From the NCBI GenBank assembly GCA_900557035.1, contig USRA01000003.1:1-64000 (forward strand): 64,000 nt of DNA, written 5' to 3'. The number at the start of each line of letters is the position of its first letter. The stretch's first letter is position 1. Positions 25,197-34,257 of the stretch are shown in pieces. The position numbers and the translations under genes were made by a program. The stretch is from an uncultured Prevotella sp. (GTDB taxonomy: Bacteria; Bacteroidota; Bacteroidia; Bacteroidales; Bacteroidaceae). The notes beneath the pieces are model-generated. The model had not been told where the DNA came from. It did no database searches and worked only from the letters and a program-made list of their open reading frames with translations.

Positions 25197-27041
25197 CTAG
25201 TATATTACCTTCTTTCCCTTATTGGTGATGTAAAGATGTCCCTTGAGAGGGGTGGCAATCTTCCTGCCTTCCAGGTCGAAGTATTCGGTAGGGGTAGAGG
25301 AAGCATCCTTGTCAAGAAGGGTGTTCTCGATATCCGTAGCCTTGAAGTCCTTGAGATAGTCGAAGCTGACGATGCCGGTAGCCTCATCCTTTGCGATGTT
25401 GTAGAGTGGACGGGTAGTCATCGTGCTCCAGTTGAACTTCACTTCTGTCAGACTGTTGATGTCGCTTCCATCCTTTCCTATTTTATAGGCAGGGAATGGA
25501 TCATTCCAGCAGCTCTCCCAATATTGATTTGCCGTATATTTGTTATTGCCGATATTTGCCTGGTTGATGACCAGACCATCTGCAGGAACAATCGTTACTC
25601 TAGGAATACCGACTACATTATTAGGGCTGTCCGTGAGATGTACTTTATCGATATCGCTGTAATCGATGCGCCATACCAGCAAGCCGTATCCTGGAAGCGC
25701 CTTGTACCAACCTTCGTTTCTGATGTTCTGGAGGAGGAGAAATTCTCCCTTGGCTCTTTCCATCAACTCCTTCTTTTCCTGAGCCGTTGGGTCGGTTGTA
25801 GAGTAATTCTCGTTGATTCGGAAATTATCTTCGTTCACATCAGCCTCAATCTTGTAGGCTTTTGATGCCTGGTCGTATGGCTCCAGGGTGAGTTGCTGTG
25901 CCTGTGTATTATCGAGCGTAGTAGGGGTAGCCCATCCCATCAGCATCTTCTGCCATGGTGAATAAGGGGTAGGGCGGTAGCCGTTGTCAGTATATTCGCC
26001 TGCATCCATCACATCCCAGAACTCTGGTGACTGGTTGTCGGCATTCTTATACTCGGTATCGTAATGATCAGGCAAACCCATAGTATGAGAGAACTCGTGA
26101 CAGAAGAGTCCGATGCCATTGATGGAAGGGGTTTTGGAATCTGGCGAACCGTTCAACTCGTTGTTGAGACCATAGCGGCAGATTCTGCAACCATTGTAAA
26201 TCAGATATTCCTGTGGCATGATTTTGTTGCCTGCCACATTATATTTATAGAAATTGTCGGTACCCGATTTAGGCCAGAGATAGTCGTCGGAATTTCCGCT
26301 GATACTCTGCGAATAGCCGGCGTAGATGATGTAAATCAGATCTACGAACCTGTCGCCATTGTTGTCATATTTAGAGAAATCAACCTTGTCGGCAGCAGCC
26401 TGGGCACAAGCCTCGCTGATCATCTGCTTGAAATTCTGGTCGTTACCCTTTGAGTCATCCGTTCCGTAATAGGCAGATTTCTTGCTGATGGTATATGGAC
26501 CTACGATGTCGAACTGTGGGGTGAATTTGCCCATGCTGCATTCCTTGAAATACTCCTTTACCGAACCGTAGTTGACATCTTCCTGGTTGAATACCGAAGC
26601 ATCCTGGCTAGGTACTGCTGTGCCGAAATCGGCATTGAGGTAATGGTTGAAAGTGGCAACGGGATTGCTGCTCTTGAACTTCACATCCTGAAAATCTACC
26701 AGGATAACCAGCGCCTTGGGCGATCCTAAATGAGGAAAATAGGCTGGGGCTATTGATCCAATGCCGTTTGCTCTAGTCTTGAGAGTATTGATAACTGTAG
26801 CTTTTCGGGCATTGAGCGTCTCGGTAGAGATGATTTCGTATTTCCCGTTATCACTCTTCTTCAGCGGAGTGCCGTCGAGAAGCGAGTAATACGAAAAATG
26901 CTCATCTCCATGGAGAGTTGCTGATACGATGGTACCATCTACCAATTGTAATTGGGTGATACCTGGTTTCGCCTTGACTGCAAACATGGTAGTGGCAGAC
27001 ATCAAAGCGAGTGTTAGGCATAGGATAATCTTTTTCATCAT
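25197..27041 (-). CDS. Secreted M6-family metalloprotease
   Basis: A 614-residue protein with a signal peptide (MMKKIILCLTLALMSATTMFA) and an M6/immune-inhibitor-A-like catalytic domain. The zinc site HEFSHTMGLPDHYD (HExxH plus downstream His/Asp) is preceded by GSVKEYFKECSMGKFTPQF, typical of M6. The C-terminus (YFDLEGRKIATPLKGHLYITNKGKKVIY) resembles the short sorting/anchoring tail seen on many secreted Prevotella proteins. It probably degrades extracellular protein. It lies 65 bp downstream of the EFR1 gene on the same strand. Confidence 0.88.
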   Translation of the reverse strand: MMKKIILCLTLALMSATTMFAVKAKPGITQLQLVDGTIVSATLHGDEHFSYYSLLDGTPLKKSDNGKYEIISTETLNARKATVINTLKTRANGIGSIAPAYFPHLGSPKALVILVDFQDVKFKSSNPVATFNHYLNADFGTAVPSQDASVFNQEDVNYGSVKEYFKECSMGKFTPQFDIVGPYTISKKSAYYGTDDSKGNDQNFKQMISEACAQAAADKVDFSKYDNNGDRFVDLIYIIYAGYSQSISGNSDDYLWPKSGTDNFYKYNVAGNKIMPQEYLIYNGCRICRYGLNNELNGSPDSKTPSINGIGLFCHEFSHTMGLPDHYDTEYKNADNQSPEFWDVMDAGEYTDNGYRPTPYSPWQKMLMGWATPTTLDNTQAQQLTLEPYDQASKAYKIEADVNEDNFRINENYSTTDPTAQEKKELMERAKGEFLLLQNIRNEGWYKALPGYGLLVWRIDYSDIDKVHLTDSPNNVVGIPRVTIVPADGLVINQANIGNNKYTANQYWESCWNDPFPAYKIGKDGSDINSLTEVKFNWSTMTTRPLYNIAKDEATGIVSFDYLKDFKATDIENTLLDKDASSTPTEYFDLEGRKIATPLKGHLYITNKGKKVIY

Positions 27042-27106
27042 TATTATGGATTAGTTACTGAATCATTATTATGGATTGGTTCTGGATCCCGCTTCAGAAG
27101 GGGCAA

Positions 27107-27970
27107 TTATCTGAAATAGTATTGTCCCTTCTTCTGAGTCTGGTTTCCAAACTCGATGGCATGATGTGGACAATGGTGATAGCAGGTAAAGCAGGTGAGG
27201 CAATCCTTATGGTGCAGCCAGACTGGATATTCGCCATGTCCGCCCTTGATATCACCTACCGGACATACGTTGGCACAGATGCCGCACTTCACGCAACGGT
27301 CTTTCTCTACGTGGAAACGCTTGTCGGTGATGAGTACATTCTCGAAGAAACCACCTACTACCTTGGTGAAGAACCATGGGATAGGACCTTTGACCAATCG
27401 GCTGATGCCTTCCTTGCGGTCGAAGATTTCCTCACAGACTACGGCAAGTTCCTGTGCAGCATTCTCCTTCTTCCGGATTTCACGCTCCTTCGGATCCACA
27501 TCCATGAACGGCAGACCGATGTACGATTCCGGCATGATGAGAGAGTAGGAGGATGATACTTCCGTAATGCCCAGAGCCTGAAGCGATGGGTTCAGGGAAA
27601 TCACCTCGTTGAGATTCTCTATGGTTAGTCCGATGCTGTCGCCTGCCGTGCAGACGCAATAGGTGAAGGGGCGATTCTTCAGACAGTCATCGGCTTTCGC
27701 CTTGTTTCCGACAGTGGCATCAGATGGTTCTCTCAGAATCTTCATCTTGCAGATAAATTCCCTTACCAGTTTCGGCACACGCCATCCATGTACGGGGAAA
27801 ACGAATCCGAGCCGTTCATTCTCTTTCAGAATAAACGGCTCGGCTAAGTTATGGCTTGAATCATCTGCCCTCATGTAAAGAGCGATGGATATCAAGTCTT
27901 CACGAGTAGCCGACGCCAGTTTCGACGCCGCCCACTTGGTATTTCCTGTTCCAGAAAAATAAAATATCAT
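27107..27970 (-). CDS. EFR1-family flavodoxin/ferredoxin fusion
   Basis: A 287-residue protein. The N-terminal flavodoxin-like domain has the FMN phosphate loop FSGTGNT at residues 5-11. The C-terminal part has two [4Fe-4S] motifs, CVKCGICANVCPVGDI and CLTCFTCYHHCPHHAIEF. This is the EFR1 layout, predicted to carry electrons in anaerobic metabolism; partners are unknown. Its start is 7 bp after the stop of the DUF1573 gene, so the two are cotranscribed. Confidence 0.88.
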   Translation of the reverse strand: MIFYFSGTGNTKWAASKLASATREDLISIALYMRADDSSHNLAEPFILKENERLGFVFPVHGWRVPKLVREFICKMKILREPSDATVGNKAKADDCLKNRPFTYCVCTAGDSIGLTIENLNEVISLNPSLQALGITEVSSSYSLIMPESYIGLPFMDVDPKEREIRKKENAAQELAVVCEEIFDRKEGISRLVKGPIPWFFTKVVGGFFENVLITDKRFHVEKDRCVKCGICANVCPVGDIKGGHGEYPVWLHHKDCLTCFTCYHHCPHHAIEFGNQTQKKGQYYFR

Positions 27971-27977
27971 ATCAAGC

Positions 27978-28361
27978 TTACTTCTTCTCGTTCATCACGC
28001 CTTCAATATAGATGCGTGACATCTCTACATTGCCATTGGTACGAACGGTGATGCTCTTCTTGAAATGACCAGGGAACATACCCTTGCCATTGTAGGTAAC
28101 ACTGATCTGTCCCTTCTGACCTGGAGCGATTGGCTGTTTGGTATAAGATGGCACGGTGCAACCGCAGCTAGCGATAGCCTGGTTGATGACGAGAGGCTTG
28201 TTACCCACATTGGTGAAGGTGAATACAGCCTTCTGCACAGGAGCGGTCTCTTCGAAGGTACCGAAGTTGTGCACTACCTTTTCAAACTTGATTTCTGCCT
28301 GAGCTGAGGCTGTTGCTACCATAGCTACGAGCATCGTCAAAGCCAATATGATTCTTTTCAT
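27978..28361 (-). CDS. DUF1573 periplasmic protein
   Basis: A 127-residue protein with a signal peptide (MKRIILALTMLVAMVATASAQ) and an Ig-like DUF1573 domain: FEKVVHNFGTFEETAPVQ, FTFTNVGNKPLVINQAIASCGCTVPSY. The family is abundant in Bacteroidota, and its function is unknown. It may have a chaperone or adhesion role by fold. First gene of DUF1573-EFR1-M6, with its own -7 box. Confidence 0.9.
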   Translation of the reverse strand: MKRIILALTMLVAMVATASAQAEIKFEKVVHNFGTFEETAPVQKAVFTFTNVGNKPLVINQAIASCGCTVPSYTKQPIAPGQKGQISVTYNGKGMFPGHFKKSITVRTNGNVEMSRIYIEGVMNEKK

Positions 28362-28434
28362 CTTTATATCCTTTCTTTATTAAATTTACTTATTGATGTA
28401 CCTTATTATATACTAATTATATGCTAATTGGATG

Positions 28435-28442
28435 CAAAAGTA
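28435..28442 (-). promoter_or_regulatory. -7 box of DUF1573-EFR1 unit
   Basis: TACTTTTG on the minus strand, 73 bp before ATG 28361. It also places a promoter just after the uvrA-like gene's stop. Confidence 0.5.
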
Positions 28443-28476
28443 CATATAAAGTTTATTATAGCGCTACTTTTTTACA

Positions 28477-31332
28477 TTATTTTATATAATTCTTAAGAAA
28501 TTTACCAGTTAAGCTGGTTTTGTATGCGGCAACTTCCTCTGGAGTACCGGCTATCACGAGGTTACCGCCCTTGTCGCCACCCTCTGGTCCGAGGTCGATG
28601 ATATGGTCGGCACACTTGATGACATCCAGGTTATGTTCGATAACTACCAAGGAATGACCTCGTTCTATCAGCGCCTGGAAAGCATGGAGCAGGCGCTTGA
28701 TATCATGGAAGTGCAGACCGGTGGTTGGCTCATCGAAGATGAAGAGCGTAGGCGACTGGTCTTCCTTGCCGATAAAGTAGGCGAGTTTCACACGCTGGTT
28801 CTCACCGCCGGAGAGGGTGCTGGAGTTCTGACCGAGCTTGATATAGCCCAATCCAACCTCCTGCAGAGGCTTGAGTTTGCTGACGATGATGCGGCAGGCA
28901 TCGAAATCGCCCACATGGTGCTGGAGTTTTTCATCGCTGAAGAACTCTATCGCCTCGTTCACGGTCATGTTCAGTACATCATTGATATTCTTTCCTCCGT
29001 AGTGTACCTCCAGGATATCGTGCTTGAACCGCTTTCCCTTGCATGCCTCGCAGGTAAGGGTGAGGTCTGCCATAAACTGCATTTCGATGGTTACGTATCC
29101 AGCTCCCTTGCATTCCTCGCATCTTCCGCCCTCGGTATTGAAGGAGAAGAATTGTGGGGTGAATCCCATCTGTCTGGCGAGTGGCTGGTTGGCAAAGAGG
29201 GTGCGGATGGCATCGTATGCCTTCAGATAGGTGGCAGGGTTGCTGCGGGTACTCTTGCCGATAGGGTTCTGATCTACAAACTCCACGTGCTTGATGGCAT
29301 CCACATCGCCTTCCAACGAACTGTATTCGCCAGGGGCATCTGCCACCAGGTCTAGATGGCGGCGGAGGGCAGGATAGAGGATTCCCTTGATGAGGGAACT
29401 CTTGCCCGAACCGGATACGCCGGTGATGACGGTGAAGATGTTGAGCGGAATCCTTACATCGATGCCGCGGAGATTGTTCATTCGGGCTCCCTTGATCTCG
29501 ATGGCCCTGTTCCATGCACGATGACTGGCAGGAACGGCAATCTCCTCCTTGTGGGTGAGATACTGGATGGTATGGCTCTCCGGGAATTTCTCCAGAAGGG
29601 CTTTCTGCTGCTCTGGGTCGGTAGATGAGTATTCGGATGAAGGACCCGCATATACCAGTCTTCCACCCAGTCTTCCTGCCTCCGGACCGATATCGATGAG
29701 ATAATCGGCAGCACGCATGATTTCTTCGTCATGCTCAACCACTACCACGGTGTTGCCCAGCTGCTGCAACTCTCTCAGTACCTTGATGAGTCGGTCGGTA
29801 TCTCGGCTATGGAGTCCGATACTTGGCTCGTCGAGGATATACACGCTGCCTACCAGCGAAGAACCGAGACTGGTGGTGAGGTTGATGCGCTGGCTCTCTC
29901 CTCCGGAAAGGGAGTTGGAGAGACGGTTGAGGGTGAGATAGCCAAGTCCCACATCCAGAAGGAATTGCAGTCGGTTGGTAATCTCGGTCAAGAGTCGCTT
30001 GCCCACTTCCCGCTCATGCTCTGTCAGTTCCAGCTTCTGGAACCATGCGCTGAGATTGGTAATCGACATATCTACCAGCTCGGTGATGCTCTTTCCGCCA
30101 ATCTTCACATAGTTGGCTTCCTTCTTGAGTCGGGTGCCATGGCAATCCGGACAGATGGTCTTGCCGCGGAATCTGCTCAGCATCACGCGGTATTGTATCT
30201 TGTACTGGTTCTCCTTCACCATTCTGAAGAATTCGTCGATGCTCACCCGGTCGTGCGGGTCGCGCTTCTTATCCGAAGGCAATCCATGCCAGAGCCAGTC
30301 TTTCTCCTTCTGGGTGAGTTCGTAGTAAGGCTTGAAGATCGGGAAGTTGTATGGCTCCGCACGTCGGATGAATTCCTTGAGCCACATACCCATCTTCTCT
30401 CCACGCCAGCATACCACGCATCCATCGTAGAGACTCATGGAAGTGTTTGGGATGACGAGCTTCTCGTCGATGCCGATGACGCTTCCGAATCCCTCGCAGG
30501 TAGGGCAGGCACCCAATGGGGAATTGAAGGCAAACATGTTGTCGGTTGGTTCCTCGAAGGTGATGCCGTCGGCTTCGAACCGGGTAGAGAAATCGTAGCT
30601 GATATTGCTCGGCAGGAAGAGGAGACGGCAGGCACCGTCGCCCTCGTAGAAAGCAGTCTCGGCTGAATCGGTGAGGCGGCTGATGTCATCCTTCTCGTCG
30701 CTTACCGAAGCACGGTCGATGACGAGGAAGATATCCTCCGGCTTGGCATTGCCCTGGAAATCGTCTATGCGGATGAATTCACCTTTCACCAGAATGCGTG
30801 CGTATCCCTCCTGAAGATACATCTCCAGTTGCTTTTCCAGGCTTCTGCCTTCTACGATATGTAAAGGGGCAAGGATTACAAACTTGGTGCCCTTGGAAAA
30901 CTGTCGGGTGCAGGCGAGCACATCCTCGGTAGTATGGCGCTTCACTTCCTGTCCGCTGATAGGCGAATAGGTTTTGCCGATACGGGCGAAGAGCAGGCGC
31001 AGGTATTCGTAGATTTCCGTGCTGGTGCCCACGGTGGAACGTGGGTTGCGGGAAATCACCTTCTGCTCGATGGCGATGGCAGGAGGTAATCCCTTGATGA
31101 AATCACATTCCGGTTTGCTCATTCTGCCCAGAAACTGGCGGGCATACGAAGACAGCGACTCCACATATCGGCGCTGTCCCTCGGCATATAAGGTGTCGAA
31201 AGCCAATGAAGACTTGCCCGACCCGGAGACACCCGTGATGGCAACAAACTTGCCTTGCGGTATCTTCACGTCGATGTTCTTCAGGTTGTTGGCTCTCGCC
31301 CCCTTGATCTCTATATATTTCTCTTTCCCCAT
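28477..31332 (-). CDS. UvrA-like excinuclease subunit, divergent paralogue
   Basis: A 951-residue protein with two ABC-ATPase modules: Walker [30 protein letters not shown] near residue 35 and [13 protein letters not shown] near 640. It has signature motifs LSGGESQR and LSGGENQR, and zinc fingers CPTCEGFG, CPDCHGTR and CEECKGAG...CEACKGKR. These define UvrA, which scans DNA for damage with UvrB. It differs from the canonical UvrA at 38.4-41.2 kb in the second half (VTIEMQFMADLTLTCEAC, YFIGKEDQSPTLFIFDEPTTG). It is therefore a paralogue; its role may be in resistance to specific DNA-binding compounds. Downstream of DUF4491-rlmH. Confidence 0.88.
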   Translation of the reverse strand: MGKEKYIEIKGARANNLKNIDVKIPQGKFVAITGVSGSGKSSLAFDTLYAEGQRRYVESLSSYARQFLGRMSKPECDFIKGLPPAIAIEQKVISRNPRSTVGTSTEIYEYLRLLFARIGKTYSPISGQEVKRHTTEDVLACTRQFSKGTKFVILAPLHIVEGRSLEKQLEMYLQEGYARILVKGEFIRIDDFQGNAKPEDIFLVIDRASVSDEKDDISRLTDSAETAFYEGDGACRLLFLPSNISYDFSTRFEADGITFEEPTDNMFAFNSPLGACPTCEGFGSVIGIDEKLVIPNTSMSLYDGCVVCWRGEKMGMWLKEFIRRAEPYNFPIFKPYYELTQKEKDWLWHGLPSDKKRDPHDRVSIDEFFRMVKENQYKIQYRVMLSRFRGKTICPDCHGTRLKKEANYVKIGGKSITELVDMSITNLSAWFQKLELTEHEREVGKRLLTEITNRLQFLLDVGLGYLTLNRLSNSLSGGESQRINLTTSLGSSLVGSVYILDEPSIGLHSRDTDRLIKVLRELQQLGNTVVVVEHDEEIMRAADYLIDIGPEAGRLGGRLVYAGPSSEYSSTDPEQQKALLEKFPESHTIQYLTHKEEIAVPASHRAWNRAIEIKGARMNNLRGIDVRIPLNIFTVITGVSGSGKSSLIKGILYPALRRHLDLVADAPGEYSSLEGDVDAIKHVEFVDQNPIGKSTRSNPATYLKAYDAIRTLFANQPLARQMGFTPQFFSFNTEGGRCEECKGAGYVTIEMQFMADLTLTCEACKGKRFKHDILEVHYGGKNINDVLNMTVNEAIEFFSDEKLQHHVGDFDACRIIVSKLKPLQEVGLGYIKLGQNSSTLSGGENQRVKLAYFIGKEDQSPTLFIFDEPTTGLHFHDIKRLLHAFQALIERGHSLVVIEHNLDVIKCADHIIDLGPEGGDKGGNLVIAGTPEEVAAYKTSLTGKFLKNYIK

Positions 31333-31387
31333 TTTCTTTTTATTACTTTTAAGATTAGGACTTGGGACCTATTTACCTTTTTACCCT

Positions 31388-31858
31388 TTATTCGTGGTGA
31401 TAAGGTTCACCTTTTATAATAGTACATGCGCGATAGAGCGCTTCAGTAAAGATGAGGCGTACCATCTGATGCGAGAAGGTCATCTTGGAAAGGGAGATCT
31501 TCTCGTTGGCGCGGTCATATACAGCCTGTGAGAAACCGTAGGGACCGCCGATGACAAACACGAGTCTTCTGGCAGTAGCCTGCTTGCGCTCTATCCATTT
31601 GGCAAACTCGATGCTTCGGAACTCCTGTCCGTGCTCATCCATCAGCACCACGGTGTCAGATGGCTGAATCAGTTTCAGAATCAGTTCGCCCTCCCGTTCC
31701 TTCTGCTGCTGTTCGCTGAGGCTCTTGGTGTTCTTGAGTTCAGGAATCGTTGTTATATTGAAGGACATATAGTGGGTGATGCGCTCGGCATAATCCTTGA
31801 TGCCCGCAATAAAATGCTTGTTTACGGTCTTACCGACCAATATCAGTTCAGTTTTCAT
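31388..31858 (-). CDS. rlmH: 23S rRNA pseudouridine-1915 N3-methyltransferase
   Basis: A 156-residue SPOUT methyltransferase. The cofactor-binding knot is visible in VLMDEHGQEFRSIEFAKWI and FVIGGPYGFSQAVYDRANEKISLSKMTFSHQMVRLIF..EALYRA, which is diagnostic of RlmH. Complete. Its start overlaps the end of the DUF4491 gene (ATGA-type, 4 bp). The uvrA paralogue follows 55 bp later. Confidence 0.94.
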   Translation of the reverse strand: MKTELILVGKTVNKHFIAGIKDYAERITHYMSFNITTIPELKNTKSLSEQQQKEREGELILKLIQPSDTVVLMDEHGQEFRSIEFAKWIERKQATARRLVFVIGGPYGFSQAVYDRANEKISLSKMTFSHQMVRLIFTEALYRACTIIKGEPYHHE

Positions 31859-32166
31859 TTTTTATAGTATCCTTTCTTTTCCAACTTCGGGTTTTTAGGG
31901 AACCATCCCTTCTCGCAGCGTTCTTTCTGTTCGAAGAGTTCCCCGATGCTCCAGAGACAGGAAGCACCCAGCACACCGAGAAGGGCAGAGTAGAGAACAT
32001 TCGCAACCAGGAAGGCTGCACCCACGCTGATGATACCCGCAACCAGGAACACCCACCAGTAGCGGGTGCCCGTATGATATTCTACCTTGATGACAATAGG
32101 GTGGAAGAGTCCTATTATTAAAAAGGTGGAAACGGCGATGATAACGCCCGTATAATATATTTCCAT
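31855..32166 (-). CDS. DUF4491 small membrane protein
   Basis: A 103-residue protein with three hydrophobic segments (YYTGVIIAVSTFLIIGLFHP, YWWVFLVAGIISVGAAFLVA, ALLGVLGASCLWSIGELF) and a basic C-terminal tail with WFPKNPKLEKKGYYKK. It matches DUF4491, a Bacteroidota/Firmicutes family of unknown function. First gene of an apparent operon with rlmH and the uvrA paralogue; it overlaps rlmH by 4 bp. Confidence 0.85.
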   Translation of the reverse strand: MEIYYTGVIIAVSTFLIIGLFHPIVIKVEYHTGTRYWWVFLVAGIISVGAAFLVANVLYSALLGVLGASCLWSIGELFEQKERCEKGWFPKNPKLEKKGYYKK

Positions 32167-32201
32167 AAGCTTCTTTTTAATTACTTTTTTGTTTCAATGT
32201 G

Positions 32202-32209
32202 CAAAAATA
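32202..32209 (-). promoter_or_regulatory. -7 box of DUF4491-rlmH-uvrA2 unit
   Basis: TATTTTTG on the minus strand, 35 bp before ATG 32166. Confidence 0.5.
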
Positions 32210-32229
32210 CAAAAAAAACTGCAATCTTG

Positions 32230-32260
32230 TTTGGTTTCTCGAATATTTTATATATCTTTG
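32230..32260 (+). promoter_or_regulatory. Promoter of phosphosugar mutase gene
   Basis: -33 TTTG (32230-32233), 19-bp spacer, -7 TATCTTTG (32253-32260). The leader is about 75 bases. Confidence 0.78.
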
Positions 32261-32341
32261 TACGCAAAAAGAGAAATATTGTGCTGTTTTCGGGCACAAC
32301 CCTCTGATAGAATAATATTAATAACAAAATAGAATCAAACT

Positions 32342-34093
32342 ATGGCTAATAACGCAGAATTGATTAAGCAGTGTGAAGAAAGAGCACAGCAGTGGCTCAC
32401 ACCTGCTTTTGACGAAGAAACTCGTAACGAAGTAAAGGCAATGCTCGAGGCTGAGGATAAGTCAGCACTCGTAGATGCTTTCTATCAGAACCTGGAGTTC
32501 GGTACTGGTGGTTTGCGCGGTATTATGGGCGCAGGTACCAACCGTATGAATAAATATATCGTTGGTATGGCTACACAGGGCTTTGCTAACTACATCCTCA
32601 AGGCTTTCCCTGGTGAGGAGAACCTTTCTGTTGTTGTAGGCCATGACTGCCGTAACAACTCTCGTCTCTTCGCAGAGACTGTTGCTGCCATCTTCTCTGC
32701 TAATGGTATCAAGGCTTATCTCTTCGAGAGCCTCCGTCCTACACCAGAGATTTCATTCGCTATCCGCGAGCTCGGTGCCAAGGCTGGTGTCAACGTTACT
32801 GCTTCTCACAACCCTAAGGAGTACAATGGCTACAAGGCTTACTGGAGCGATGGCGCTCAGGTGCTGGCTCCACACGATACCGGTATCATCGAGGAGGTGA
32901 ACAAGGTTACTATCGACCAGGTGAAGTTCGAGGCTAACTGGGATAAGATCCAGATCATCGGTGGTGAGATGGATTACGACTATATGACTGCAGTTCATTC
33001 TGCTATGATCGACCAGAATGTCATCCTCCGCCAGAAGGACCTCAACATCGTTTACTCTGCTATGCACGGTACAGGTCGTGTCATCGTTCCTCTCTGCTTG
33101 CGTTCTTGGGGCTTCCAGAACATCAATGTGGTTCCTGAGCAGATGGTTGTAGATGGCAATTTCCCAACAGTGGTTTCTCCTAACCCGGAGAATGCTGAGG
33201 CAATGACTCTCGGTATGAAACTCGGTACCAAGTTGAACGCTGACCTCGTGGTTGCTACTGACCCTGATGCCGACCGCCTCGCTATCGTTTGCCGCGATGA
33301 CAAGGGCGAGTGGATGATCATCAACGGTAACCAGACAGCCATGATGTTCTGCTACTACATCATTGAGAACAAGAAGAAGTTGGGCAAGTTGAAGCCAACA
33401 GACTTCCTCGTAAAGACCATCGTAACAACAGAAGTTATCGCTGAGATTGCCAAGAAGAACAACGTAGAGTTGCGCGACTGCTACACCGGTTTCAAGTGGA
33501 TTGCACGCGAGATTGCTATCTCTGAGGGCAAGCAGCAGTACATCGGTGGTGGTGAGGAGAGCTTCGGTTTCTTGCCATACGATAAGGTACGCGATAAGGA
33601 TGCTCCTGCATCTATCTGCCTGATTTGCGAGATTGCTGCCTGGGCTAAGGATCAGGGCAAGACTCTCTACGACCTCCTGATGCAGATCTATGCAGAGTAC
33701 GGCTTCAGTAAGGAGTTTACTGTAAACGTAGTTCGCCCAGGTAAGACTGGTGCCGACGAGATCAAGCAGATGATGGCTGACTTCCGTGCTAACCCTCCAC
33801 AGGAGTTGGGTGGCAGCAAGGTGGTTACCTGGAAGGACTACCAGAGTCTGGAGGTGAAGCATGCTGACGGCAGCGTAGAGAAGCTCGATATGCCTGCTAC
33901 AAGCAACGTGCTCCAGTGGTTCTGCGATGACAATACCAAGATCAGCGTTCGCCCTTCTGGTACAGAGCCTAAGATCAAGTTCTATATTGAGGTAAAGGAT
34001 CCTTCATTCAAGTGCGCTGGCTGCTACAACCGCTGCACAGCTGCTGCTATGGATAAGATCGAGGCTATCAAGAAGAGCTTGAACCTGGATTAA
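32342..34093 (+). CDS. Phosphoglucomutase/phosphomannomutase family protein
   Basis: A 583-residue alpha-D-phosphohexomutase. The catalytic serine is Ser155 in TASHNPKEYNGYK. The metal-binding loop is DPDADR at 307-312, the sugar loop GGGEESFGF and the phosphate-binding RPSGTEPKIKFY near the C-terminus. The long form with N-terminal LEFGTGGLRGIMGAG matches the PgcA/PGM2-like subgroup, which interconverts hexose 1- and 6-phosphates and can act on ribose phosphates. Monocistronic promoter. Confidence 0.92.
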   Translation: MANNAELIKQCEERAQQWLTPAFDEETRNEVKAMLEAEDKSALVDAFYQNLEFGTGGLRGIMGAGTNRMNKYIVGMATQGFANYILKAFPGEENLSVVVGHDCRNNSRLFAETVAAIFSANGIKAYLFESLRPTPEISFAIRELGAKAGVNVTASHNPKEYNGYKAYWSDGAQVLAPHDTGIIEEVNKVTIDQVKFEANWDKIQIIGGEMDYDYMTAVHSAMIDQNVILRQKDLNIVYSAMHGTGRVIVPLCLRSWGFQNINVVPEQMVVDGNFPTVVSPNPENAEAMTLGMKLGTKLNADLVVATDPDADRLAIVCRDDKGEWMIINGNQTAMMFCYYIIENKKKLGKLKPTDFLVKTIVTTEVIAEIAKKNNVELRDCYTGFKWIAREIAISEGKQQYIGGGEESFGFLPYDKVRDKDAPASICLICEIAAWAKDQGKTLYDLLMQIYAEYGFSKEFTVNVVRPGKTGADEIKQMMADFRANPPQELGGSKVVTWKDYQSLEVKHADGSVEKLDMPATSNVLQWFCDDNTKISVRPSGTEPKIKFYIEVKDPSFKCAGCYNRCTAAAMDKIEAIKKSLNLD

Positions 34094-34210
34094 TAAAAGC
34101 AATTGAACTTTATATGAATGTGTGGGGGGTGAAATCTTCGCTTGCACATTCCTCTGAAAGATATTTTTTGATGCATTATTTATCTCCAACTTTGAATAAT
34201 GCAATTTCCC

Positions 34211-34243
34211 GGCGAGAAGTCATCCTGACTTCTCGCCATTTTG
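34211..34243 (+). terminator. Strong hairpin just before the DUF3943 start codon
   Basis: Perfect 12-bp stem GGCGAGAAGTCA (34211-34222) with TGACTTCTCGCC (34226-34237), 3-base loop, then ATTTTG. It could terminate the mutase transcript, but it ends only 20 bp before ATG 34258, so it may instead be a leader element. Confidence 0.7.
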
Positions 34244-34257
34244 AATTTGATAGGTAT

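Noticed and set aside
34114-34257. 48-residue N-terminal extension of the DUF3943 protein
   Set aside because: It would precede a normal signal peptide and encode the hairpin; ATG 34258 is the sensible start.
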